Assembly: GCA_946885735.1 (NCBI GenBank)
Contig: CAMPGW010000091.1
Coordinates: 1-11,941, forward strand
Direction of reading: 5' to 3'
Length of the DNA: 11,941 nt
Source of the DNA: an uncultured Gammaproteobacteria bacterium
GTDB lineage: Bacteria; Pseudomonadota; Gammaproteobacteria; Xanthomonadales; Xanthomonadaceae
Part shown: positions 5,231 to 11,941 of the stretch, in pieces
Layout: each line of letters begins with the position of its first letter
Numbering within the stretch: the first letter of the stretch is position 1
Notes under the pieces: model-generated
Seen by the model: only the letters and a program-made list of their open reading frames with translations
Told to the model about the DNA's origin: nothing
Databases searched by the model: none
Translations under genes and position numbers: made by a program

Positions 5231-7150
5231 ATGACCGAGCCCACGCCAGGAAGGCAGAAACGGGTCAGGAGGTTCGAGATCGCCGCGGCGATGCTGCTCG
5301 GCCTCGTCCTGCTCGCGCTGGTATGGGACTGGAACTGGCTGCGCGGCCCGATCGAGCGCCGCGTCAGCGCCGCCACCGGGCGCAGCTTCGACATCGCCGG
5401 CGATCTCGACGTGGACCTTGGCCTCAAGCCCAGGATCGAGGTGGGCCGCATGGTGCTCGGCAACCTGCCCGGCGCGAAGGACCCGACCATGGCGCGCGTG
5501 GAGCGCCTGGATTTCCGCATCGACCTGCTGCGCTGGCTGCGCGGCGACGTGATCCTCTCGCAGATGCGGGTGGACCGCCCCGACCTCTTGCTGGAACAGG
5601 ACGCGAAAGGCCGGGCGAACTGGGTATTCCCCGCCGGCGAAGCCGAGTGGCCGACGATCCGCCAGCTCGCGGTCAGCCAGGGCCACGTGCGCTACCGCAA
5701 CGTCCGCCGACGCACCGACCTGGCCTTCGACGTGCGCAGCGGCGAGCCCACCCGCGACGCCCGCGTGGCGCCGCTGCTGCTCGATGGCAAGGGCCGCTAC
5801 GCCGGCGAAGCCGTCACGGTCGAAGGCAAGGTGGAGTCGCCGCTGGAGTTGAAGGACCCCTCCAGGCCCTACTCGATCGACCTGCGCGGTCGCGCCGGCG
5901 CCACCCGCGCGCACGCACGCGGCGAGCTCGTCGGCCCGGTGCAAATGCAGGACTTCGACCTGCACTTCTCGCTCTCCGGCCCCAACCTCGCCCTGCTGTA
6001 TCCGCTCACCGGCGTGGTCACGCCGGACACGCCGCCCTACGCACTCGACGGGCAACTGAGCCGCAAGGGCCGCGTCTGGCGTTATCGCGACTTCCGCGGC
6101 CGCGTCGGCGACAGCGACCTGTCCGGCGACGCGACCGTGGACGTGTCGGGCCGCAAGCCTTTCCTGAAGGCCGACCTGCACTCCAGGCGCCTCGACTTCG
6201 ACGACCTCGCCGGCTTCGTCGGGGCTCCGCCGCAGACGGGCAAGGGCGAGAGCGCGTCGCCGGAAAACGAGCAGCAGGCGGCGCAGCTGCGAGCCTCGCC
6301 TCGGCTGCTGCCGGATCGCGAGTTCAAGCTCGACAAGCTGCAGGCCATGGACGCCGACGTGCGCCTGCGCGCGCAGCGCGTGATCGCGCCTTCGCTGCCG
6401 ATCGACGACATGGACGGGCGCCTGTTCCTGGAAGACGGCGTCGCACGCCTGGATCCACTCGAGTTCGGCGTCGCCGGCGGCACCGTGCGCAGCATCGTCC
6501 GCCTGGACGCCCGGCAGTCGCCGATCCGCGGTAGCGCGAAGATCCAGGCGCGCGGCATGGAACTGCCGAAGCTGTTCCCGCGGGCAGAGCTCACCCGCGG
6601 CAGCGCCGGCCGCATCGGCGGCGTCGTGGACCTGGCCGGCCGCGGCAACTCGGTCGCGAAGCTGCTCGCCACCTCCGACGGCGAAGTCGGCCTGATCATG
6701 GGCCAGGGCCGGATCAGCAACCTGCTGCTGGAGTTCGCCGGCATCGATATCGCCGAAGCCCTGAAATTCATGCTCACCGAGGATCGCAACGTACCGATCC
6801 GTTGCGCGTTCGCAGACTTCGTGGTCAAGGGCGGGGTGATGGATTCGCGCCGGCTCGCCTTCGACACCAGCGACACGGTGATCTATGGCGAAGGCAAGGT
6901 GGACCTGCGCGAGGAAACGCTCGACCTTACCCTCAAGCCGCAGCCCAAGGATCGCAGCATCCTTTCACTGCGCGCGCCGCTGAAGGTCGATGGAACCTTC
7001 AAGGATCCCGGCTTCCACCCCGACGTGAAACGCGTGACCCTGCGCGGCCTGGCCGCGGCCGTGCTGGGCAGCATCGCGCCGCCGGCGGCGCTGCTTGCGG
7101 TGTACGAGCCAGGCCCCGGCAAGGACGTCGCCTGCCGGCCAGCGCCGTAA
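5231..7150 (+). CDS. AsmA-family protein
   Basis: This is a 639-residue protein from ATG 5231. A short basic N-terminus (RQKRVRRFE) is followed by one hydrophobic segment at about residues 16-33. The rest is a long, beta-rich periplasmic region. The first part (about 35-160) has the AsmA N-terminal pattern, including DLDVDLGLKPRIEVGRM and RIDLLRWLRGDVILSQM. The C-terminal part (about 480-635) has the AsmA repeat-like pattern with DLREETLDLTLKPQPKD and a VDGTFKDPGF element. AsmA-like proteins are inner-membrane-anchored and belong to the group with repeating beta-groove folds linked to lipid transport and outer-membrane homeostasis. The exact role of this member is not known. ATG 5207 in the same frame would add eight residues; neither start has a clear ribosome-binding site. 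I chose 5231 because it puts the basic stretch and anchor close to the N-terminus. The exonuclease gene starts six bases after its stop, so they are probably co-transcribed. Confidence 0.88.
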   Translation: MTEPTPGRQKRVRRFEIAAAMLLGLVLLALVWDWNWLRGPIERRVSAATGRSFDIAGDLDVDLGLKPRIEVGRMVLGNLPGAKDPTMARVERLDFRIDLLRWLRGDVILSQMRVDRPDLLLEQDAKGRANWVFPAGEAEWPTIRQLAVSQGHVRYRNVRRRTDLAFDVRSGEPTRDARVAPLLLDGKGRYAGEAVTVEGKVESPLELKDPSRPYSIDLRGRAGATRAHARGELVGPVQMQDFDLHFSLSGPNLALLYPLTGVVTPDTPPYALDGQLSRKGRVWRYRDFRGRVGDSDLSGDATVDVSGRKPFLKADLHSRRLDFDDLAGFVGAPPQTGKGESASPENEQQAAQLRASPRLLPDREFKLDKLQAMDADVRLRAQRVIAPSLPIDDMDGRLFLEDGVARLDPLEFGVAGGTVRSIVRLDARQSPIRGSAKIQARGMELPKLFPRAELTRGSAGRIGGVVDLAGRGNSVAKLLATSDGEVGLIMGQGRISNLLLEFAGIDIAEALKFMLTEDRNVPIRCAFADFVVKGGVMDSRRLAFDTSDTVIYGEGKVDLREETLDLTLKPQPKDRSILSLRAPLKVDGTFKDPGFHPDVKRVTLRGLAAAVLGSIAPPAALLAVYEPGPGKDVACRPAP

Positions 7151-7156
7151 CGGCGC

Positions 7157-8164
7157 ATGCGGCCGCCCTTCGAACTGCGGCCCGAGGGCCTGTACTGCCC
7201 GCCCGGGGATTTCTACATCGACCCCGTGCTGCCGGTGGCGCAGGCAGTTCTGACCCACGCCCACGGCGACCACGCGCGCCCGGGCAGCGCGCGTTACCAC
7301 TGCGCCGCGCCCGGGCTCGGGCTGCTGCGCTGGCGCCTCGGGGAGCAATGCTTCGATGCGCATGCCTACGGCGAATCCTTCGCCCTCGGCCGCGCGCGGG
7401 TGAGCCTGCACCCGGCCGGACACATCCTCGGCTCCGCCCAGGTATCGATCGAATCCGGCGGACGTCGCTGGGTGGTGTCCGGCGACTACAAGCGCGCGCC
7501 GGACCCGACCTGCGAAGCCTTCGAGCCGGTTCGCTGCGATGGTTTCCTGACCGAGGCGACCTTCGCGCTGCCCGTCTACCGCTGGCCGGCGGTCGCCGAG
7601 GTCGTGGGCGAGATCGTCGGTTGGTGGCGCGATGCCGCGGCCCGCGGCGAAGCGGCCGTGCTGTTTTGTTATGCCCTCGGCAAGGCGCAGCGCATCCTGG
7701 CCGAACTGGCGCGCTGGCCCGCCCGCGACCTGCCTGCGTCGATGGCCTGGCTGCACGGCGCGATGCTCGAGCCGACTCGCCTGTATCGCGAGGCAGGCGC
7801 AGTGCTCTTGCCCACACAGGCGGTGGTCGGCGACGAAGCCCGGCGCGATTTCGCCGGCCAGCTGGTGCTCGCGCCGCCTTCGGCCATGGGTTCGCCCTGG
7901 CTCAAGCGCATGGGGCCGCAATCGGCCGGTTATGTGTCGGGATGGATGCGCCTGCGCGGCAACCGCCGGCGCCGCAACGTGGACCGCGGCTTCGTCCTCT
8001 CCGACCATGCCGACTGGCCGGGCCTGCTGCGCAGCATCGCCGACACCGGCGCCCGCGAAGTGCTGGCCACGCACGGCGACAGCCATGCGCTGGTGCGCTG
8101 GCTGCGCGAACGGGGCACCGACGCCGGCGAGCTTCGCGTCGGCTACGAGGGCGACGACGCATGA
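7157..8164 (+). CDS. ligase-associated DNA exonuclease (metallo-beta-lactamase / beta-CASP fold)
   Basis: This is a 335-residue protein of the metallo-beta-lactamase superfamily, in the group that resembles mRNA 3'-end processing and SNM1-type nucleases. Seen: the metal motif THAHGDH (His34, His36, Asp38, His39), LHPAGHILGSAQV (His89), VVSGDYKRAPD (Asp110), the beta-CASP-type segment AVLFCYALGKAQR at 167-179, VLSDHADW (Asp283, His284) and LATHGDSH (His306). All expected metal ligands are present. Members of this group are encoded beside a bacterial ATP-dependent ligase and are predicted, not well proven, to process DNA ends. The gene's stop overlaps the ligase start as ATGA, the normal arrangement for this pair. 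It starts six bases after the AsmA gene with no strong ribosome-binding site, so translational coupling is likely. No signal peptide is seen; it should be cytosolic. Confidence 0.92.
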   Translation: MRPPFELRPEGLYCPPGDFYIDPVLPVAQAVLTHAHGDHARPGSARYHCAAPGLGLLRWRLGEQCFDAHAYGESFALGRARVSLHPAGHILGSAQVSIESGGRRWVVSGDYKRAPDPTCEAFEPVRCDGFLTEATFALPVYRWPAVAEVVGEIVGWWRDAAARGEAAVLFCYALGKAQRILAELARWPARDLPASMAWLHGAMLEPTRLYREAGAVLLPTQAVVGDEARRDFAGQLVLAPPSAMGSPWLKRMGPQSAGYVSGWMRLRGNRRRRNVDRGFVLSDHADWPGLLRSIADTGAREVLATHGDSHALVRWLRERGTDAGELRVGYEGDDA

Positions 8165-9753
8165 AGCGCTTCGCCGACCTCTATCGCCAGCTCGACGAGA
8201 GCACGTCGACCTCGCGGAAGCGCGCGGCATTGGTCGCCTATTTCCGCGACGCACCGCCCGCGGATGCGGCCTGGGCCCTGCTCATCCTGTCCGGCGGAAA
8301 GCTGTCGCGCATCGCCAACGGGCGCGAACTGCGTGACTGGGTCGCCGAAGCGAGCGGCCTGCCGCCCTGGCTGGTGGACGAGAGCATCGAGCAGGTCGGC
8401 GACCTGGGCGAAACCGCGACCCTGCTGGTCGACGATCCGCCGCCGGACGCGCGGGTCGAGCGGAACCTGTCGGCATGGATCGAGGACTGGCTGCTTCCGG
8501 CCGCGGGCGCCGACCCCGCCACGCGCCGCGGAACGGTGCAATCGGCCTGGGCCGTGCTGCCGCCCGGCGAACGCCTGGTCTTCAACAAGCTCATCACCGG
8601 CTCGCTGCGGGTCGGTGTGTCACGGCGGCTGGTGCAGCTTGCGCTGGCGGAGCTTTCCGGCCTGGACATCGCGCTGGTGGCGCAGCGCATGATGGGCGCG
8701 TGGCGGCCCGGCCCCGACACGCTCGCACGCCTGCTGGCGCCCGCGGACATGGCCGTCGACGCCGCGCAGCCCTACCCCTTCTTCCTCGCCTCGCCGCTGG
8801 AACAACCCGCGCCCGCACTCGGCGACATCGGCGACTGGCTGCTGGAATGGAAGTGGGACGGCATCCGCCTGCAGCTGATTCGCCGCCGTGGCGGGCTGGC
8901 CCTGTGGTCGCGCGGCGAGGAGCGACTCGACGGCCGCTTCCCGGAGATCGAGCGCAGCGCCGCCCACTTGCCGCGCGACTGCGTGATCGACGGCGAGTTG
9001 CTCGCCTGGTCGGACGAGGATGGCCTGCTTCCCTTCTCCGCGCTGCAGCGGCGGATCGGCCGCCTCAAGCCCGGACCGCGCTTGCTCGCGGACGTGCCGA
9101 TGCGCGTGCAGGCCTACGACCTGCTCGAACTCGAGGGCCGCGACCTGCGCGGGGAACCGCTGGACGCGCGCCGCGCCCTGCTCGCATCCCTGCTGGAGGA
9201 ACACGACGACCCACGCCTGCAACTATCGCCGGAAGTAGCCGTGCAGGACTGGGCTGGCGCCCTTCGCCTGCGCGACGGTGCGCGTGAACGCGGAGTGGAA
9301 GGACTGATGCTCAAGCGCCGCGACTCGCCCTACCAGGCCGGCCGCCGCCGCGGCGACTGGTGGAAGTGGAAGACCGACCCGCTGACGGTGGACGCGGTGC
9401 TGGTGTACGCGCAGAGCGGCAGCGGCCGCCGCAGCACGCTGTACACCGACCTGACCTTTGCCCTGTGGGATGGCGACGCACTGGTGCCGGTGGCGAAGGC
9501 CTACTCCGGGCTGACCGATGCGGAGATCGCGCGGCTGGACCGCTGGATCCGCGCCAACACCCTGGAACGCTTCGGACCGGTGCGATCGGTCCGTCCAGAA
9601 CACGTCTTCGAACTCGGTTTCGAGGTCGTCAACGCCAGCCGCCGGCATCGCTCCGGCATTGCCGTGCGCTTCCCGCGCATCCTGCGCTGGCGCGAGGACA
9701 AGACGCCTGCCGACGCGGACCGCATCGAGACCCTTCGCGCCATGGCGCGCTGA
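8161..9753 (+). CDS. ATP-dependent DNA ligase of the ligase-associated repair cluster
   Basis: This is a 530-residue enzyme that seals DNA nicks using ATP. Residues 1-190 form the N-terminal DNA-binding domain (IANGRELRDWV, FNKLITGSLRVGVSRRLV). Adenylation domain, about 205-405: motif I EWKWDGIR with the nucleotidyl Lys231, motif III VIDGELLAW (Glu279), motif IV EGLMLK (380-385) and motif V WWKWK (401-404 region). The C-terminal OB-fold is about 406-530 (LYTDLTFALWDG, FELGFEVVNASRRHRSGIAVRFPRI). All nucleotidyltransferase motifs are intact. The length fits the bacterial clustered ligase type rather than the LigD type: there is no polymerase or phosphoesterase domain. This cluster usually also encodes an Lhr-like helicase and a metallophosphoesterase. 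Neither follows here; the next gene is a convergent hydrolase. The start is fixed by the 4-base ATGA overlap with the exonuclease gene. Confidence 0.95.
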   Translation: MKRFADLYRQLDESTSTSRKRAALVAYFRDAPPADAAWALLILSGGKLSRIANGRELRDWVAEASGLPPWLVDESIEQVGDLGETATLLVDDPPPDARVERNLSAWIEDWLLPAAGADPATRRGTVQSAWAVLPPGERLVFNKLITGSLRVGVSRRLVQLALAELSGLDIALVAQRMMGAWRPGPDTLARLLAPADMAVDAAQPYPFFLASPLEQPAPALGDIGDWLLEWKWDGIRLQLIRRRGGLALWSRGEERLDGRFPEIERSAAHLPRDCVIDGELLAWSDEDGLLPFSALQRRIGRLKPGPRLLADVPMRVQAYDLLELEGRDLRGEPLDARRALLASLLEEHDDPRLQLSPEVAVQDWAGALRLRDGARERGVEGLMLKRRDSPYQAGRRRGDWWKWKTDPLTVDAVLVYAQSGSGRRSTLYTDLTFALWDGDALVPVAKAYSGLTDAEIARLDRWIRANTLERFGPVRSVRPEHVFELGFEVVNASRRHRSGIAVRFPRILRWREDKTPADADRIETLRAMAR

Positions 9754-9770
9754 GCGACCGCCGCTCAGTG
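9748..9770. terminator. stem-loop spanning the convergent ligase and hydrolase stop codons
   Basis: CTGAGCG (9750-9756) and CGCTCAG (9762-9768) form a perfect 7-base stem with loop ACCGC; one G-T and one C-G pair extend it outward to nine. Both TGA stops lie in the arms, and only 11 bases separate the two genes. No T-run follows on either side. A bidirectional, possibly Rho-assisted, end is plausible but not proven. Confidence 0.4.
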
Positions 9771-10670
9771 CCGGGTCTGCCCCGCCGCCCGGGCCGTCTC
9801 GAGATGCGCCAGCAAGGACGCGATCACCTCCGGCAGGATGACATCGGCCAGGTCGTGGCCCATGCCGGGAATCCGCACCAGGCGCGCGCCCGGGATCTTG
9901 CGGGCGCAATCCACGCCATGCGCCGGCGGCACCAGCGGATCGACCTCGCCATGCAGCACCAGGGTCGGCGCGCGAATGCGCGCCAGCTGCCCCGAACGAT
10001 CCCCCGAAGCCAACACCGCCAGCAACTGGCGCGCGGTCCCGTCCGGCCGGTAGCTGCGCTCCACCCCTGCGCGTACCCGCGCCGAGAGTTCGGCAGGGTC
10101 CTGGCCGGGCGTGCCGATGGCCTGGAACAGCCGGGTGAAATGCGCTGCCAACTCGGCCGTGCCGGCGCCCGGTCGCGGCCGCGAGAGCAACAAACGCAGC
10201 ACGGCGAGGTCGGCGGGCGGCAGCCGGCGGTCTCCGCTGCTCGACATGATCGAGGCCAGGCTCAGGCATCGATCCGGATACGCGGACGCGAAGGACTGCG
10301 CCACCATTCCACCGAGCGACACGCCCACCACGTGCGCCTCGCGTGCGCCCATCGCATCGAGCACGCCCCGCGCGTCCTCGGCCAGCGATTCGATCGTGTA
10401 CGGCGCGGCGATCGGCAGGCGCAGCATCCAGCGCATCGCCGCCAGCATGAGGTTGGCGGGCGGCGCATCCTCGCAGCCCTCGCTCAGGCCGGCGTCGCGA
10501 TTGTCGAAGCGGATGACGCGGTAGCCGGCGTCGAGCAGCGCACGGCATAGCGCCTCGGGCCAGGCCACCAGCTGCATGCCCAGGCCCATGACCAGCAGCA
10601 CCGCAGGCGCCGCCGGGTCACCGCGTGCCTCGACCTCGAGGCGCAGGCCGTTGGCGAGGATCCGGGGCAC
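9765..10670 (-). CDS. alpha/beta hydrolase
   Basis: This is a 301-residue protein with the alpha/beta-hydrolase pattern. Seen: an LLVMGLGMQ oxyanion-loop region at 25-33, RVIRFDNRDAGLSEG at 51-65, the nucleophile elbow GVSLGGM (Ser118), the acid in LVLHGEVDPLVP (Asp244) and the base in IPGMGHDLAD (His272). The catalytic triad is complete. This fold covers esterases, lactonases and peptidases, and the substrate cannot be told. It has no signal peptide, so it is probably cytosolic. The start is GTG at 10670; no better in-frame start lies between it and the end of pilU, and only a weak GGA precedes it. It follows the pilU stop by 19 bases on the same strand, so it is probably read from the pilU transcript, although nothing in the protein points to a pilus role. 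Confidence 0.9.
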   Translation of the reverse strand: MPRILANGLRLEVEARGDPAAPAVLLVMGLGMQLVAWPEALCRALLDAGYRVIRFDNRDAGLSEGCEDAPPANLMLAAMRWMLRLPIAAPYTIESLAEDARGVLDAMGAREAHVVGVSLGGMVAQSFASAYPDRCLSLASIMSSSGDRRLPPADLAVLRLLLSRPRPGAGTAELAAHFTRLFQAIGTPGQDPAELSARVRAGVERSYRPDGTARQLLAVLASGDRSGQLARIRAPTLVLHGEVDPLVPPAHGVDCARKIPGARLVRIPGMGHDLADVILPEVIASLLAHLETARAAGQTRH

Positions 10671-10689
10671 GCGCGACGGTTCCGCCGGC

Positions 10690-11941
10690 TCAGCCGATCA
10701 CGCTGTTGGGAATCACGATCCGCGGGTCGATCTCGTGCACGTTGCGCTTCTCGCGCATCTTCGCCAGTTGCTCTTCCTCGAGTTCGCGGCGGCGTTGCTC
10801 CTGGCGCTCGAGTTCCTGGCGGCGCATCTCCCGCAGTTCCTCCGCGCTCGGCTCCTCCTGCATGCTCAGTTCCGGGCCGGTCTTGCCGGCGGGCTCGCCG
10901 CGCTTGCTCTTGAGCTTGATGTTCAGGCGCAGTTCGTTGGCCGAATCGGCGTTGCGGATCGCCTCCTCGTAGGAGATCAGGCCCTCGTTGTAGAGCTCGA
11001 ACAGGGCCCAGTCGAAGGTGCGCATGCCCAGCTCGCGGGACTTGTTCATGATGCCCTTGAGCTCGTTGAACTCGCCCTTGAAGATCTTCTCGGCGATGGT
11101 CGGCGTGTTGATCAGCACCTCGATCGCGGCCACCCGGCCCTTGCCGTCCTCGGTGCGCACCAGGCGCTGCGAGACGATCGCGCGCAGGTTGGCCGACAGG
11201 TCCATCAGCAGCTGCGTGCGGCGCTCCTCCGGGAAGAAGTTGATGATGCGCTCGATCGTCTGCGAGGCGCTGTTGGCATGCAGCGTGCTCAGGCACAGGT
11301 GGCCGGTCTCGGCGAAGGCGATGGCGTGCTCCATCGTTTCGGCGTCGCGGATCTCGCCGATCAGGATGACGTCGGGCGCCTGCCGCAGCGTGTTCTTCAG
11401 CGCCTTGTGCCAACTCTGCGTGTCCACGCCGACTTCGCGATGGGTCAGCAACGACTGCTTGGACTGGTGCGCGTACTCGACCGGGTCCTCGATGGTGATG
11501 ATGTGGCCGGCCGAGGTCTCGTTGCGGTGGTCGATCATCGCCGCCAGCGAGGTGGACTTGCCCGAACCGGTCCCGCCGACCACCAGCACCAGGCCGCGCT
11601 TCTGCATCACCACGCCCTTGAGCACTTCCGGCAGGCGCAGCTTGGCGAAGTTGGGGATCTCGGCGGCGATCGTGCGCAGCACCATGCCCACGTGCTGCTG
11701 CTGGATGAAGACGTTGACGCGGAAGCGCTGCAGCCCCGGCACCGCGATGGCGAAGTTGCATTCCATTTCTCGCGCGAACTCTTCGCGCTGGGCCGGGTTC
11801 ATCATCGCGTTCGCCAGCTCGCGGGTGACCTCGCCGGTGAGCTTCTGCGCGATCAGCGGCTTCATGCCGCCGTTGAGCTTGATACTGGGCGGGAAGTCGT
11901 GCGCGATGAACAGGTCCGAGCCGCCGGCCTGGCTCATCGCC
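10690..11941 (-). CDS. pilU: type IV pilus retraction ATPase PilU, N-terminus outside window
   Basis: This is a PilT/PilU-family hexameric ATPase that helps power pilus retraction and twitching motility at the inner-membrane base. The frame runs off the right edge; the ATG at 11937 aligns inside the usual N-terminal region just before GGSDLFI, so the real start is a little upstream. Numbering from that Met: Walker A GGTGSGKST (121-129), Asp box ITIEDPVEY (147-155), Walker B DVILIGE (189-195) and His box GHLCLSTLHAN (212-222). The match is closer to PilU than PilT, for example HIITIEDPVEYAHQ, AIAFAETGHLCL and INFFPEERRTQLLMDLS. The conserved core ends near ELRLNIKLKSK (335-345). About 70 more residues follow, rich in Glu, Arg and Gln, with a likely coiled-coil helix at 364-398 and a short tail ending RIVIPNSVIG. 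Canonical PilU proteins stop shortly after the core, so this is an extension. Any pilT would lie upstream, beyond the window. Confidence 0.93.
   Translation of the reverse strand, partial: AMSQAGGSDLFIAHDFPPSIKLNGGMKPLIAQKLTGEVTRELANAMMNPAQREEFAREMECNFAIAVPGLQRFRVNVFIQQQHVGMVLRTIAAEIPNFAKLRLPEVLKGVVMQKRGLVLVVGGTGSGKSTSLAAMIDHRNETSAGHIITIEDPVEYAHQSKQSLLTHREVGVDTQSWHKALKNTLRQAPDVILIGEIRDAETMEHAIAFAETGHLCLSTLHANSASQTIERIINFFPEERRTQLLMDLSANLRAIVSQRLVRTEDGKGRVAAIEVLINTPTIAEKIFKGEFNELKGIMNKSRELGMRTFDWALFELYNEGLISYEEAIRNADSANELRLNIKLKSKRGEPAGKTGPELSMQEEPSAEELREMRRQELERQEQRRRELEEEQLAKMREKRNVHEIDPRIVIPNSVIG

Noticed and set aside
5099..6181. Upstream extension of the degenerate REC-GGDEF-EAL frame to an ATG at 6181 (921 codons)
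   Set aside because: The extra 361 codons are antisense to the well-supported AsmA gene and show no domain character; homology-like sequence begins only after the Met at 5098.
6802..9753. Extension of the ligase frame upstream to 6802, as if a 983-residue fusion
   Set aside because: The sequence before 8161 is out-of-frame reading of the AsmA and exonuclease genes. The ligase starts at the ATGA overlap, which gives the normal family length.
10484..11761. 425-codon minus-strand frame overlapping pilU and the hydrolase
   Set aside because: It is a frame shadow of pilU. Walker motifs and all PilU signatures are in the other frame.
11935..11937. ATG at 11937 as the pilU start
   Set aside because: It sits just before GGSDLFI, where PilU proteins already have about a dozen residues; the frame continues to the window edge.

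Overview
The window is very GC-rich, with the third-position G/C bias of a high-GC gammaproteobacterium. The gene content is a PilU-type pilus ATPase, c-di-GMP signalling proteins, an AsmA-family protein, an M14 peptidase and a ligase-associated exonuclease/ligase pair. This suggests a Xanthomonadaceae/Lysobacteraceae chromosome (Lysobacter, Luteimonas or a relative). That placement is inferred from protein character, not from a search. I see no tRNA, rRNA, CRISPR array, insertion sequence, integrase or attachment site. Coding density is very high and no gap between genes exceeds 300 bases.

Layout, left to right. (1) A + strand M14 zinc carboxypeptidase-like gene, cut by the left edge (1-1716). 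(2) Three genes on the - strand, transcribed right to left: a REC/GGDEF/EAL-like protein whose three domains all look catalytically degenerate (5098 to 3416), a membrane diguanylate cyclase with intact GGEEF and RxxD motifs (3221 to 2271), and a small cysteine-rich protein with a CBS pair (2147 to 1722). (3) A short divergent intergenic region (about 5099-5230) with a G6-AA-C6 inverted repeat. (4) A + strand run of three closely packed genes: an AsmA-family protein (5231-7150), a ligase-associated metallo-beta-lactamase-fold exonuclease (7157-8164) and an ATP-dependent DNA ligase (8161-9753). The last two overlap by ATGA. (5) Two - strand genes at the right: a PilU-type retraction ATPase running off the right edge, followed after 19 bases by an alpha/beta hydrolase (10670 to 9765).

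How they may work together. The diguanylate cyclase can be expected to make c-di-GMP. The upstream protein has the architecture of a c-di-GMP signalling protein but has lost its enzyme signatures, so it may be a receptor or scaffold in the manner of FimX, which controls type IV pili. A pilU gene lies about 5.6 kb away in the same window, but no direct link is shown. The exonuclease and ligase are two of the four members of a known bacterial ligase-associated DNA-repair cluster. The helicase and phosphoesterase members are not here.

The points most worth a second look are the degenerate tri-domain protein, the disturbed 5' end of the diguanylate cyclase gene (a strong ribosome-binding site and ATG followed by an in-frame TGA), the reduced ligase cluster attached to an AsmA gene, and the long charged C-terminal tail on PilU. 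None of these amounts to a clearly new system.
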